A stretch of 16,107 bases of DNA from RGIG6353 sp964558655 (lineage in GTDB: Bacteria; Bacillota; Clostridia; Oscillospirales; SIG627): positions 1 to 16,107 of the forward strand of contig CAZLEX010000034.1 of NCBI GenBank assembly GCA_964558655.1, written 5' to 3'. The translations under genes were made by a program, and so were the position numbers. The notes beneath the pieces are model-generated. The model did not search any database, was not told the origin of the DNA, and saw only the letters and a list, made by a program, of their open reading frames with translations. Below, piece by piece: positions 1 to 6,520 of the stretch. Within the stretch, counting starts at the first letter, position 1. Each line of letters opens with the position of its first letter.

Positions 1-19
1 ACGATATGGAACCCACCTG

Positions 20-46
20 AAAAACCCTTGATTTTCAAGGGTTTTT
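20..46 (+). terminator. Rho-independent terminator, possibly bidirectional
   Basis: Perfect 12-bp inverted repeat: AAAAACCCTTGA at 20-31 and TCAAGGGTTTTT at 35-46, with a TTT loop. The A-run on the left and T-run on the right let it work on both strands. It probably ends a gene lying left of the window. Nothing recognisable is coded in bases 1-19. Confidence 0.8.
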
Positions 47-168
47 CGTGGTTTTAGGGCACATTTCAATATTCACACTTCACTACAAACTTTTAACGAA
101 TTTTCCGGTCTGCTTGGACTTGAACTCGTGAAGATAGCGTGCAGGGTGGATTTAGGGACAAAAGAACT

Positions 169-211
169 GCCTTTTCTTACTTTATTAACAAAGATAAGAG
201 AAGGCGTTTTT
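169..211 (+). terminator. Hairpin plus T-run ahead of the parB remnant (terminator or attenuator)
   Basis: GCCTTTTCTTA (169-179) pairs with TAAGAGAAGGC (195-205) with one mismatch, followed directly by GTTTTTC. It lies 40 bases upstream of the ParB start codon. It may end an upstream transcript or attenuate the downstream gene. The stretch 47-168 holds no other feature I can support. Confidence 0.55.
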
Positions 212-244
212 CTTTTACCTGAAAAAATTGAAAGGTGTTTTAAA

Positions 245-679
245 ATGAGCGAAAAAATTGAAAAAAGACAGACTCTCCCCTTGGTGTCAAAGACAGAAAA
301 AATTTCAATGAAATTAATTGACCCGTTTCCTAATCATCCGTTTTATGTTTTTGATGACAATGAGATGCTGGAGTTAATTGAGAGCATCAGAAGAAACGGT
401 CTTATTACTCCGATTATTGTAAGGCGAAAAGGAGACCGGTATGAATTGATATCCGGGCATAGAAGAAAGCGAGCCTATGAGTATTTAGGGTATGCGGAAA
501 TAGCCTGCAGTGTTATCAATGCAAGCGACGATGAAGCTATTATTATGATGGTTGATAGTAACTGTCAACGCACTAAGGTTTTGCCGAGTGAGCGTGCCTT
601 TGCTTACAAGATGAAGCTTGAAGCAATGAAAGCGGCACCGGAAATACGGTTAAGTATGCTAAAAAGAAAAATAAGATAG
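245..679 (+). pseudogene. Truncated ParB N-terminal domain protein
   Basis: The start is ATG at 245, with AAAGGTG (230-236) eight bases upstream; an in-frame codon at 128 has no ribosome site. The 144 residues contain the ParB/Srx nuclease-like N-terminal domain: an IxxIxPFPNHPF-type entry near residues 23-33, ESIRRNGLITPIIVR, and the hallmark box ISGHRRKRAYEYLG near residues 70-83. ParB proteins of ICEs and plasmids continue into a KorB-like helix-turn-helix and run to about 270-300 residues. Here the family match stops after KMKLEAMK (about base 630), and the last 15 residues are out-of-frame sequence. I infer a deletion scar of an integrated conjugative element or plasmid. A short functional DNA-binding fragment is possible but unlikely. 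Confidence 0.75.
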
Positions 680-723
680 TACTCTTGGTTAATCCACAGG
701 CATTGGAATTTGAGGGACATTAA
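622..723 (+). pseudogene. C-terminal fragment of a SLOG/YpsA-like nucleotide-binding protein
   Basis: In the frame +2 relative to parB, bases 622-723 read open to TAA. From 631 they encode SGGTGNTVKYAKKKNK followed by IVLLVNP. This resembles the glycine-rich ligand loop, helix and last strand of Rossmann-like SLOG proteins (YpsA/DUF1273, DprA-type), which normally have the SGGT loop far into the protein. No start codon or ribosome site precedes it, so it is a remnant joined to the broken parB end. The family call rests on motif memory only. It supports a deletion that fused two genes of a mobile element. Confidence 0.45.
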
Positions 724-769
724 GACTTAAATAAATTTAGCCTTTTACAATAGAATTTAATGTGTTTTA

Positions 770-798
770 AGCAGCGGGTTCAGTGCCTGCTGCTTTTT
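770..798 (+). terminator. Rho-independent terminator
   Basis: AGCAGCGGG (770-778) pairs with CCTGCTGCT (786-794) with one G-T wobble and a 7-base loop, followed by a run of T to 798. It isolates the parB scar from the peptide operon promoter. Confidence 0.8.
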
Positions 799-821
799 CG
801 TGCCGATTGGAAACAGAAATA

Positions 822-856
822 TTATCTGTGAATAACAAAATGTTATCTATGGTTAA
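822..856 (+). promoter_or_regulatory. Direct repeats 21 bp apart upstream of the operon promoter
   Basis: TTATCTGTGAATAA at 822-835 and TTATCTATGGTTAA at 843-856 match at 11 of 14 positions, with a centre-to-centre spacing of 21 bp (two helical turns). They lie 18 bases or more upstream of the -35 box. This layout suits a dimeric activator such as a response regulator, but no regulator gene is in the window. Function is inference. Confidence 0.35.
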
Positions 857-874
857 AAAGCGTAACGATGTTTA

Positions 875-903
875 TTGCGACGAACAACGTCGTGTGATAT
901 AAT
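875..903 (+). promoter_or_regulatory. Sigma-A promoter of the peptide operon with palindrome over the spacer
   Basis: TTGCGA (875-880), a 17-base spacer and TATAAT (898-903) form a near-consensus vegetative promoter. The inverted repeat CGACG-AACAA-CGTCG (878-892) overlaps the end of the -35 box and most of the spacer, where a repressor would block polymerase. Transcription would start near 910, leaving a leader of about 70 bases before the first gene. Confidence 0.75.
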
Positions 904-978
904 AATTGTACGAGTTAGGTAATTAATAGTAGAAACTTTGAATTTTTGAAATATAAGTTTATTTGCCGAGGTGTAGAA

Positions 979-2772
979 ATGAGAAAGAGAATAGATGAAG
1001 TTTTGACAGCTGTGAAATATTCTTGGAAGGTTCTAATAAAATACGCTTGTGGTTGGACTTTTTTGATTGTTGCTATTTCCTTAATATCTGCATTCAGTGT
1101 GATTTTTCAAACTAGAGCTTTAGAAGGACTTATCAATGCAATAGCAGATGAGAAAACTGGTGGGTCTGTGCTTTTATCTATATTGTTGTGGGGAATCAGC
1201 ATTATAGCGATGAATATGTTTGGGTTGACAAATAAATATGTTAATATCCACATTACTGAAAAATTGGAAAAAAGATATATCCCAACTATTATAGATAAAT
1301 ATGGTGTACTAGATTATTCTTGTTTTGAAAAGAAAGACACACAAAATTTATTTCAATATGTTACTTCCTCATCTCATGGAGAGGTCCTGTCTTTATTCAA
1401 CATATCCTTGTCAATAATTTCTTCAATAATAGTTGTAATTGAATATGCAGTTATTTTCTTTTCTGTGTCGTGGATTATAGGAATGGTTTCTTTAATTACT
1501 ATATTACCGCTATTGGTTTTGAATTTACGAGCTACATATATAGAGATGCGGCAAAGATGGACGATGACGACAGATATAAGGAAAAGGTACTATTTTCAAA
1601 GTTTATTTGCTGATAAAAATGCTTTGCAGGAAATTAAAATTTTCAATTCAAAAGATTATTTGATAGATAAAAGTGAAGAACTTACGAAAAAGATTAACAA
1701 AGAATTAAAAACGAATTTAGGTCAAGTTGGAAAACTTAATGCCAGTATTTCTTTGATTGTTTCAGTGTTTTCTATTATCGTTATTTTTGTTTCTTCAAGT
1801 ATGATAGTTAGTGGAAGTATAATGATAGGAACATATGTGGTTTTAATTGAATGTATAGCAGCATTTATTGCATCGGAAAAACGATTAGCATCAAGTGCAT
1901 CTACGATAGTACGAGTATCCGAAAAAATTCAGTTTATTTTAAACTTTTTTTCCTTGCCAGAAGTGCAGAATATTTCTTCTATGGTTTCTGAAGACTTAAA
2001 AATATCATCATCCGAAGAGTATATGGTAGAGTTTTCTAATGTTTCATTTTCATATCCAGATAGTTCGCAAAATGTTCTAAAGAACGTTTCTTTTAAAGTG
2101 AAGATGGGGGAAGTTGTTTCTTTTGTTGGAAAAAACGGATGTGGTAAGTCAACAATAGTGAAGTTGATGTGTGGGTTATACAAACCGGATAGTGGAGAAA
2201 TAAAGCTTTTTGGAAAGCCTATCGAAACTTTAACATATACACAAATAAGAGAATTATTGACCGTCGTATTTCAAGATGCACAACATTATCAGTTGTCCTT
2301 ACGGGAAAATGTAGGAATTGGTAACATTGACTACATTGCCGATGATGAATTATTAGCAAGAGTTCTTTCAATGGTAGGTGCACAAAGTCTTTTGAATTTG
2401 CCTAAAGGTTTGGATCAAAATTTAGGATTGATACAAGATGATGCTATTGATTTGTCTGGTGGTGAATGGCAGAGGGTCGTGATAGCTAGAGCATTATTAT
2501 CAACATCAAATTTGTTGATTTTTGATGAACCAACTGCTTCATTAGATCCAATTGCTGAGTGTGATATGTATAAAGAGGTTTATGATATTGTCTCACAAAG
2601 GAAACAAGCCGCACTTTTGATATCGCATAGATTAGCATCGGGGAAATTTGTAGATCGTATTTTTGTATTGGATGAAGGTTCCGTCGTAGAAGAGGGGAAT
2701 CATTTGGAATTGATGAAAAAAGGCGGATTGTACTTTGATATGTTCAGCAAACAGCAATCGTGGTATAGGTGA
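979..2772 (+). CDS. ABC exporter half-transporter (TMD-NBD fusion)
   Basis: Start ATG 979 is chosen because GAGGTG (968-973) precedes it; an in-frame TTG at 946 lacks a ribosome site. The 597-residue product has an N-terminal six-helix ABC exporter membrane domain (about residues 1-325) and a C-terminal ATPase domain. Walker A GKNGCGKS is at 384-391, the Q-loop at VFQD, the signature LSGGEWQ at 492-498, Walker B plus D-loop around FDEPTASLD (from 515), and the switch histidine at 550 (SHR). All ATP-site motifs look intact. There is no N-terminal C39 peptidase domain. It lies just upstream of a second exporter subunit, so the two probably form a heterodimer in the cytoplasmic membrane that exports the mature peptide; self-immunity by efflux is another possible role. 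The substrate is inferred from the operon. Confidence 0.9.
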   Translation: MRKRIDEVLTAVKYSWKVLIKYACGWTFLIVAISLISAFSVIFQTRALEGLINAIADEKTGGSVLLSILLWGISIIAMNMFGLTNKYVNIHITEKLEKRYIPTIIDKYGVLDYSCFEKKDTQNLFQYVTSSSHGEVLSLFNISLSIISSIIVVIEYAVIFFSVSWIIGMVSLITILPLLVLNLRATYIEMRQRWTMTTDIRKRYYFQSLFADKNALQEIKIFNSKDYLIDKSEELTKKINKELKTNLGQVGKLNASISLIVSVFSIIVIFVSSSMIVSGSIMIGTYVVLIECIAAFIASEKRLASSASTIVRVSEKIQFILNFFSLPEVQNISSMVSEDLKISSSEEYMVEFSNVSFSYPDSSQNVLKNVSFKVKMGEVVSFVGKNGCGKSTIVKLMCGLYKPDSGEIKLFGKPIETLTYTQIRELLTVVFQDAQHYQLSLRENVGIGNIDYIADDELLARVLSMVGAQSLLNLPKGLDQNLGLIQDDAIDLSGGEWQRVVIARALLSTSNLLIFDEPTASLDPIAECDMYKEVYDIVSQRKQAALLISHRLASGKFVDRIFVLDEGSVVEEGNHLELMKKGGLYFDMFSKQQSWYR

Positions 2773-2803
2773 ATTTTGTGTATAGGTGGTGTGTGGTATT
2801 ACA

Positions 2804-4567
2804 ATGAAAAGTAATAATATTGATATAATTAAAAAATCCACAAGAGATTTATTTCAATTAATGCCGACGATAGTTGTTTGCAAGGTCGTTTTAAGTATTG
2901 CAACGGCGGTGTTTTCAATATTTACTGTAAAATTCTTAGCAAATGTTATAGAAAGTGCAGGGATGATAATTGGCAACGAACCAGTGAGCGGTGCGTTTGT
3001 TAAAAATATAGTTTATTATGTACTGTGTTATATTGGCATACAAATAAGTGATATCGTTCTATATTATATAGATAATATTTGGATAGTACCCAAGATGGAA
3101 TTTTTTCATCATAAACTTTCTGTACATTTGACAGAGATATCTTTGGAAGCAACAAATTCACCAAATATTCAAGATATGTTTTGGCGAGCTAAGGATGCGG
3201 TTTATCAGGATAGAATATTAAGTGTGTTTATGTCGGTATTTAACATTATTCCAGTTTTAGTACAATTGATTGGAACAATGTATGTGTTAGGGAGTTATAA
3301 TTTTTGGTTAATAATTCTCGCTTTTGTAAGTGTTTTTCCTTCAGCTGCTATTATATATTGGTGTGGAAAAAAAGAGTATACATTTTCTAGAGAGCAGACA
3401 AAAAACTTACGAATGAGTGGATATTTGTGGAATGTATTAACAACGAAAGAATCAATCCGGGAAGCAAAGATATATGGGTTTAACGAATATATAAAAGATC
3501 GGTTTTATGATGTTCACAAAAAAAATTATATTGCCAGAAAAAAACTATCAATAAAAGAAGATTTTTGGAGAGTTGCGGCCGATTTGTGCAAGAATGCATT
3601 ATATATTATTGCGATGTTTTTCGCAATTGAACTGGTGTATAGAAACAAAATAGGCATAGGTGCCTTTAGTGCTTGTATAGCGGTGTTTTCTACTATGCAG
3701 GGCAGGGCAACTAACTTTTTTTCATATTTTTCGCAGATTAGTAACGCATGTAATTACGCAAGAGATTATTATGAATTTTTTGAAATAGAAAAGGAAAACA
3801 GCGGAAAATATAAACCTAATGAAACTATTAATGGAATAAATCTTGAAAATGTGTGTTATCAATACAATAATAGTAACAAAATGGCACTGCAAGATATTAA
3901 TTTAAATATAAAAAAAGGTGAATTGATAGTTATTGTGGGAGAAAATGGTTCTGGAAAAACCACTTTATCAAAATTGATAATGGGATTATTCAAACCGACT
4001 TACGGTAAGGTTTTTGCTGATTCCTTTCAAGTTTCAGAAATGGATACATTAGAATATTATAAGAAATTTTCTATTGCTATTCAAGATTTTGAAAAATATG
4101 CAATATCGTTAAAAGATAATGTAATAATTAGTGATTTCTTGAATTCGAAAACTGACATTGAAAACTTGTTTATTAGTAATGATTTAATCTGCGTGAAAGA
4201 GCGACTTGGTGGATACGATACAATGCTAGGTATAGAATTTGGTGATAAAGAATTATCTGGTGGAGAATGGCAAAGAGTAGCATTGGCACGTTCTATGTAT
4301 AAGGACTCGGAAGTGGTTATTCTTGATGAGCCGACTAGTGCTATTGATCCACTACAGGAATATGAACTGCTTAATAAATTTATAGAGATTTCAAAACAAA
4401 AAACATGTATAGTTATTTCTCACCGTGTAGGTATTTGCAAAAAAGCGGATAAAATAGTGGTTTTGCATAATGGCAAAATAGTTGAAATAGGTAATCATAT
4501 GGAACTGTTGAAAAATAAAAGTAAATATTATGAACTTTGGAAATCACAAGCACAATGGTATGAATAG
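2804..4567 (+). CDS. ABC exporter half-transporter (TMD-NBD fusion), second subunit
   Basis: The start is ATG 2804; a GTG at 2786 lies inside the purine-rich AGGTGGTG and is less likely, although the spacing of that site to ATG is long (about 12 bases). The 587-residue protein has a membrane domain of about 320 residues followed by an ATPase domain. Walker A GENGSGKT is at 379-386, LSGGEWQ at 484-490, DEPTS at 508-512 and the switch histidine at 540. Catalytic motifs are complete, so nothing marks either half as a degenerate site. It has the same architecture and the same unusual W after the signature glutamate (GGEWQ) as its neighbour, pointing to a paralogous pair acting together. It has no peptidase domain. 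Its stop codon lies ten bases before the start of the radical SAM gene, which implies coupled translation. Confidence 0.9.
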   Translation: MKSNNIDIIKKSTRDLFQLMPTIVVCKVVLSIATAVFSIFTVKFLANVIESAGMIIGNEPVSGAFVKNIVYYVLCYIGIQISDIVLYYIDNIWIVPKMEFFHHKLSVHLTEISLEATNSPNIQDMFWRAKDAVYQDRILSVFMSVFNIIPVLVQLIGTMYVLGSYNFWLIILAFVSVFPSAAIIYWCGKKEYTFSREQTKNLRMSGYLWNVLTTKESIREAKIYGFNEYIKDRFYDVHKKNYIARKKLSIKEDFWRVAADLCKNALYIIAMFFAIELVYRNKIGIGAFSACIAVFSTMQGRATNFFSYFSQISNACNYARDYYEFFEIEKENSGKYKPNETINGINLENVCYQYNNSNKMALQDINLNIKKGELIVIVGENGSGKTTLSKLIMGLFKPTYGKVFADSFQVSEMDTLEYYKKFSIAIQDFEKYAISLKDNVIISDFLNSKTDIENLFISNDLICVKERLGGYDTMLGIEFGDKELSGGEWQRVALARSMYKDSEVVILDEPTSAIDPLQEYELLNKFIEISKQKTCIVISHRVGICKKADKIVVLHNGKIVEIGNHMELLKNKSKYYELWKSQAQWYE

Positions 4568-4577
4568 GAGTGTAAAT

Positions 4578-5918
4578 ATGTTGCTATGGAGTAAATATTT
4601 GATATTTGATTGTATAGACGAAGGTATAATTTTGTGGAGTACTGTTAATTCGCAAGGGGTAGTAGTAAAGAATGAGTGCGAAAAAATACAACGCTCAATA
4701 TCTGAAGGTAAATGGGATTATGAACTGGGTGATGAATTAAAGAGAAAATTTGTAGAATATGGTTTCTTGCTAAAAAAAGAACAACAGGCTATAGAGAGTA
4801 AATTGATTGATAGAATGCGTTCGGAATCTGTGTATGATGATACATTTGTGTCATTAACAATTATTCCGACTGACAGATGCAATTTCCGATGTTTGTATTG
4901 TTATCAGTCAGATACATACCATGATATGTCGGAAGATGTAGCAAAATCAATATTGAAGATGATTAAAAATAGTAAGAGTCTAAGAAAATTGCATATTAGT
5001 TGGTTTGGCGGAGAACCACTTTGTAACAAAGATTTAGTCATTTCACTTATGAAAGATATAAATACCGTTTGTAAAGAAAAGGGGATTGTTTTAATCAGTG
5101 ATATGACTACAAATGCTAGTCTTTTGGATATTGATACTTTTTCGCAACTATATTCCTTAAAAGTATTAAATTATCAAATTACGATTGATGGGTGCAAAGA
5201 AACACATGATGTTCAAAGACCAATGAACGGAAATCAAAGTTCATTTGACACGATAATGAATAATCTTCGAAATATAAGGGATAAAGTTCCGGGAAAATTC
5301 TTTAAAATTGGAATTAGAACAAATTTTACATCTTTTGTCGATTCTCAATTTGAAAAAATGAAGAGTACGTTGATAGAAGAATTTTCAAACGATAGTAGAT
5401 TTTATTTCTTCTTTCAGTGGGTCAAAGATTGGGGAGGAAATCGAGTTACAGCTATTTCTGACAAATTGTTAAGAGACGATGAAGCAATTCAGCACTATGG
5501 TAGATGGATGGATGTAATGTCTAAAACGAGTGTTAGAACTGGTGATGTTGCGATGATCAGGGCATGTAGCGGGTTGTGTATTGGCTGCAGAAAAAATAGC
5601 TATTTGATTAATACGGATGGAACATTATGTAAATGTACAACCGGTATATATGATGATAAGTACAAGGATAAAGCAATTATTGGCTATATTGATAATTTTG
5701 GGAATCGTATTATAGATAAATGGAAGGAAATTGAATGGCTGTCATGTGATGCAAATATTGATGAGTGTAGGCGTTGTAATTTGTATCCAATTTGTTTAGG
5801 AATGCCCTGCCCATATTATAAAATTAAACATAGTAAAGTTATTTGTAATAAAGATGATTCGTATATACGACATATGCTTAGATCAATGGCGAGACAAGGA
5901 TATATTGAGTCAATGTGA
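4578..5918 (+). CDS. ccpM: Radical SAM/SPASM peptide maturase (CcpM/CLI_3235-like)
   Basis: The start ATG 4578 follows AGGAG (4566-4570), which overlaps the stop codon of the preceding gene. The 446-residue protein has an N-terminal segment of about 85 residues of the leader-recognition type seen in peptide maturases. The radical SAM core carries the [4Fe-4S] motif CNFRCLYC (Cys101, 105, 108) and FGGEP (143-147) for S-adenosylmethionine binding. The C-terminal SPASM-type region has many cysteines (330, 334, 337, 351, 353, 390, 397, 400, 406, 411, 423), enough for two auxiliary iron-sulphur clusters. Such enzymes install thioether or other radical crosslinks in ribosomal peptides. With an acyl-carrier-like gene and Cys-rich precursors next door, it fits the clostridial family NCBI names CcpM. 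The family name is from memory; the linkage it makes is unknown. Confidence 0.88.
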   Translation: MLLWSKYLIFDCIDEGIILWSTVNSQGVVVKNECEKIQRSISEGKWDYELGDELKRKFVEYGFLLKKEQQAIESKLIDRMRSESVYDDTFVSLTIIPTDRCNFRCLYCYQSDTYHDMSEDVAKSILKMIKNSKSLRKLHISWFGGEPLCNKDLVISLMKDINTVCKEKGIVLISDMTTNASLLDIDTFSQLYSLKVLNYQITIDGCKETHDVQRPMNGNQSSFDTIMNNLRNIRDKVPGKFFKIGIRTNFTSFVDSQFEKMKSTLIEEFSNDSRFYFFFQWVKDWGGNRVTAISDKLLRDDEAIQHYGRWMDVMSKTSVRTGDVAMIRACSGLCIGCRKNSYLINTDGTLCKCTTGIYDDKYKDKAIIGYIDNFGNRIIDKWKEIEWLSCDANIDECRRCNLYPICLGMPCPYYKIKHSKVICNKDDSYIRHMLRSMARQGYIESM

Positions 5919-5932
5919 GGGAGAAAAGAAAC

Positions 5933-6175
5933 ATGAACGATACGCAAGTAAATGTAACAGAATTTATAAAAATAATGAACGAGTGCGGTTTCGATTTAAC
6001 CGAGGAAACTATGGATGAAGAATTACAATATGACTCATTACAATTTGTATCTACGATGGTTGCATTAGAGGAACATTTTAATATACAAATACCTGATCAA
6101 TTTTTGTTGGCTGAGGGATTAGACTCGAGTCGTGACATATATAATATGATTCAGCAGTCAACAAATTTGAAATAA
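5933..6175 (+). CDS. Acyl-carrier-protein-like protein of a peptide maturation system
   Basis: ATG 5933 is preferred over GTG 5915 because GAGGGAG (5917-5923) sits nine bases ahead of it. The 80-residue acidic protein has the four-helix carrier pattern with the phosphopantetheine attachment motif DSL at residues 34-36 (Ser35), followed by a helix-II stretch VSTMVALEEHFNIQIPD typical of acyl and peptidyl carriers. It matches what NCBI describes as the peptide maturation system acyl carrier-related protein in clostridial Cys-rich peptide loci. The intact serine suggests it can be loaded by a phosphopantetheinyl transferase encoded elsewhere. No ketosynthase, adenylation or other loading enzyme is in the window. 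It may deliver an acyl or amino-acyl group to the peptide, or have become a scaffold. Confidence 0.85.
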   Translation: MNDTQVNVTEFIKIMNECGFDLTEETMDEELQYDSLQFVSTMVALEEHFNIQIPDQFLLAEGLDSSRDIYNMIQQSTNLK

Positions 6176-6197
6176 AAAAGAAAGGCGGACATATGTT

Positions 6198-6314
6198 GTG
6201 AAAACTCTAAAGAAACATCGCGAAAATCAAGCAATGGTTCTGTATGTAGAAAATGGATATACTACAGGCTGTTGTCCGGCTAATGGCGGTGTGAAATTGT
6301 GCTGTCCAACATAA
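6198..6314 (+). CDS. Cys-rich RiPP precursor peptide 1
   Basis: A 38-residue gene starting with GTG at 6198; AAGGCGG (6182-6188) lies nine bases upstream, and the nearby ATG at 6193 runs into a stop at once. The N-terminal leader is basic, then hydrophobic (MKTLKKHRENQ, then MVLYVENG ending at residue 20). The C-terminal core holds two cysteine pairs, Cys25-26 and Cys35-36, in CCPxNGGxxxCCP, and ends CCPT. The same leader and core pattern recur in the next gene. Position between the maturase/carrier genes and the protease gene, small size and paired cysteines identify it as the modified peptide substrate. It resembles the CLI_3235-type bacteriocin precursors (leader of the KLKKH type), but the exact family match and the biological activity are inference. 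Confidence 0.85.
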   Translation: MKTLKKHRENQAMVLYVENGYTTGCCPANGGVKLCCPT

Positions 6315-6329
6315 GAAGGGAGAATGATT

Positions 6330-6452
6330 ATGAAACAGTTAAAGAAAAAACGTAATGAACAGATGATTCTGTTTGCGGAAAATGGTGCTTCGAATAGCTG
6401 CTGTCCTGTAAATGGTGGCGCACAGGGTTGTTGTCCTGGTAGCACGAAGTAA
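6330..6452 (+). CDS. Cys-rich RiPP precursor peptide 2
   Basis: A 40-residue gene with ATG at 6330; GAAGGGAG (6315-6322) gives good spacing, whereas the in-frame ATG at 6324 is too close to it. The leader MKQLKKKRNEQ and AENG parallel peptide 1 with a single-residue gap. The core has Cys24-25 and Cys34-35 with identical CCPxNGGxxxCCP spacing, then a longer tail GSTK. Conserved positions are the Lys/Arg-rich start, a hydrophobic stretch, ENG and the Cys-Cys-Pro frame; the residues between are variable, as expected for a duplicated substrate pair diverging in the core. The two may act as a two-component product or as variants. It is followed 6 bases later by a strong hairpin terminator. Confidence 0.87.
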   Translation: MKQLKKKRNEQMILFAENGASNSCCPVNGGAQGCCPGSTK

Positions 6453-6458
6453 TTTCGT

Positions 6459-6505
6459 CGTATGACTGCCTTGGGAAACCAAGACAGTCATATGAGTATT
6501 TTTTT
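6459..6505 (+). terminator. Internal terminator/attenuator after the precursor genes
   Basis: CGTATGACTGCCTTGG (6459-6474) pairs with CCAAGACAGTCATATG (6479-6494) around a GAAA tetraloop, with one C-A mismatch and one G-T wobble, followed by seven T (6499-6505). The ribosome site of the next gene begins at 6506. No promoter is evident after it, so it is best read as a leaky terminator that keeps precursor mRNA abundant relative to the protease genes and protects its 3' end. Confidence 0.8.
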
Positions 6506-6520
6506 AGAAGGATTAAAGCT

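Noticed and set aside
60..130. Possible tRNA end or attachment site at the left edge
   Set aside because: No T-loop consensus or cloverleaf could be drawn, and no matching direct repeat was found on the right side.
910..978. Riboswitch or leader peptide in the operon 5' leader
   Set aside because: The leader is only about 70 bases with no stable stem or convincing short ORF.
1929..2183. Minus-strand frame opposite the first ABC gene
   Set aside because: Lies antisense to the Walker A region of a well-supported gene and has no ribosome site.
6227..6445. Minus-strand 72-codon frame across both precursor genes
   Set aside because: It has repeated PFxGQQ-type peptides only because the two precursor genes repeat on the other strand; no ribosome site.
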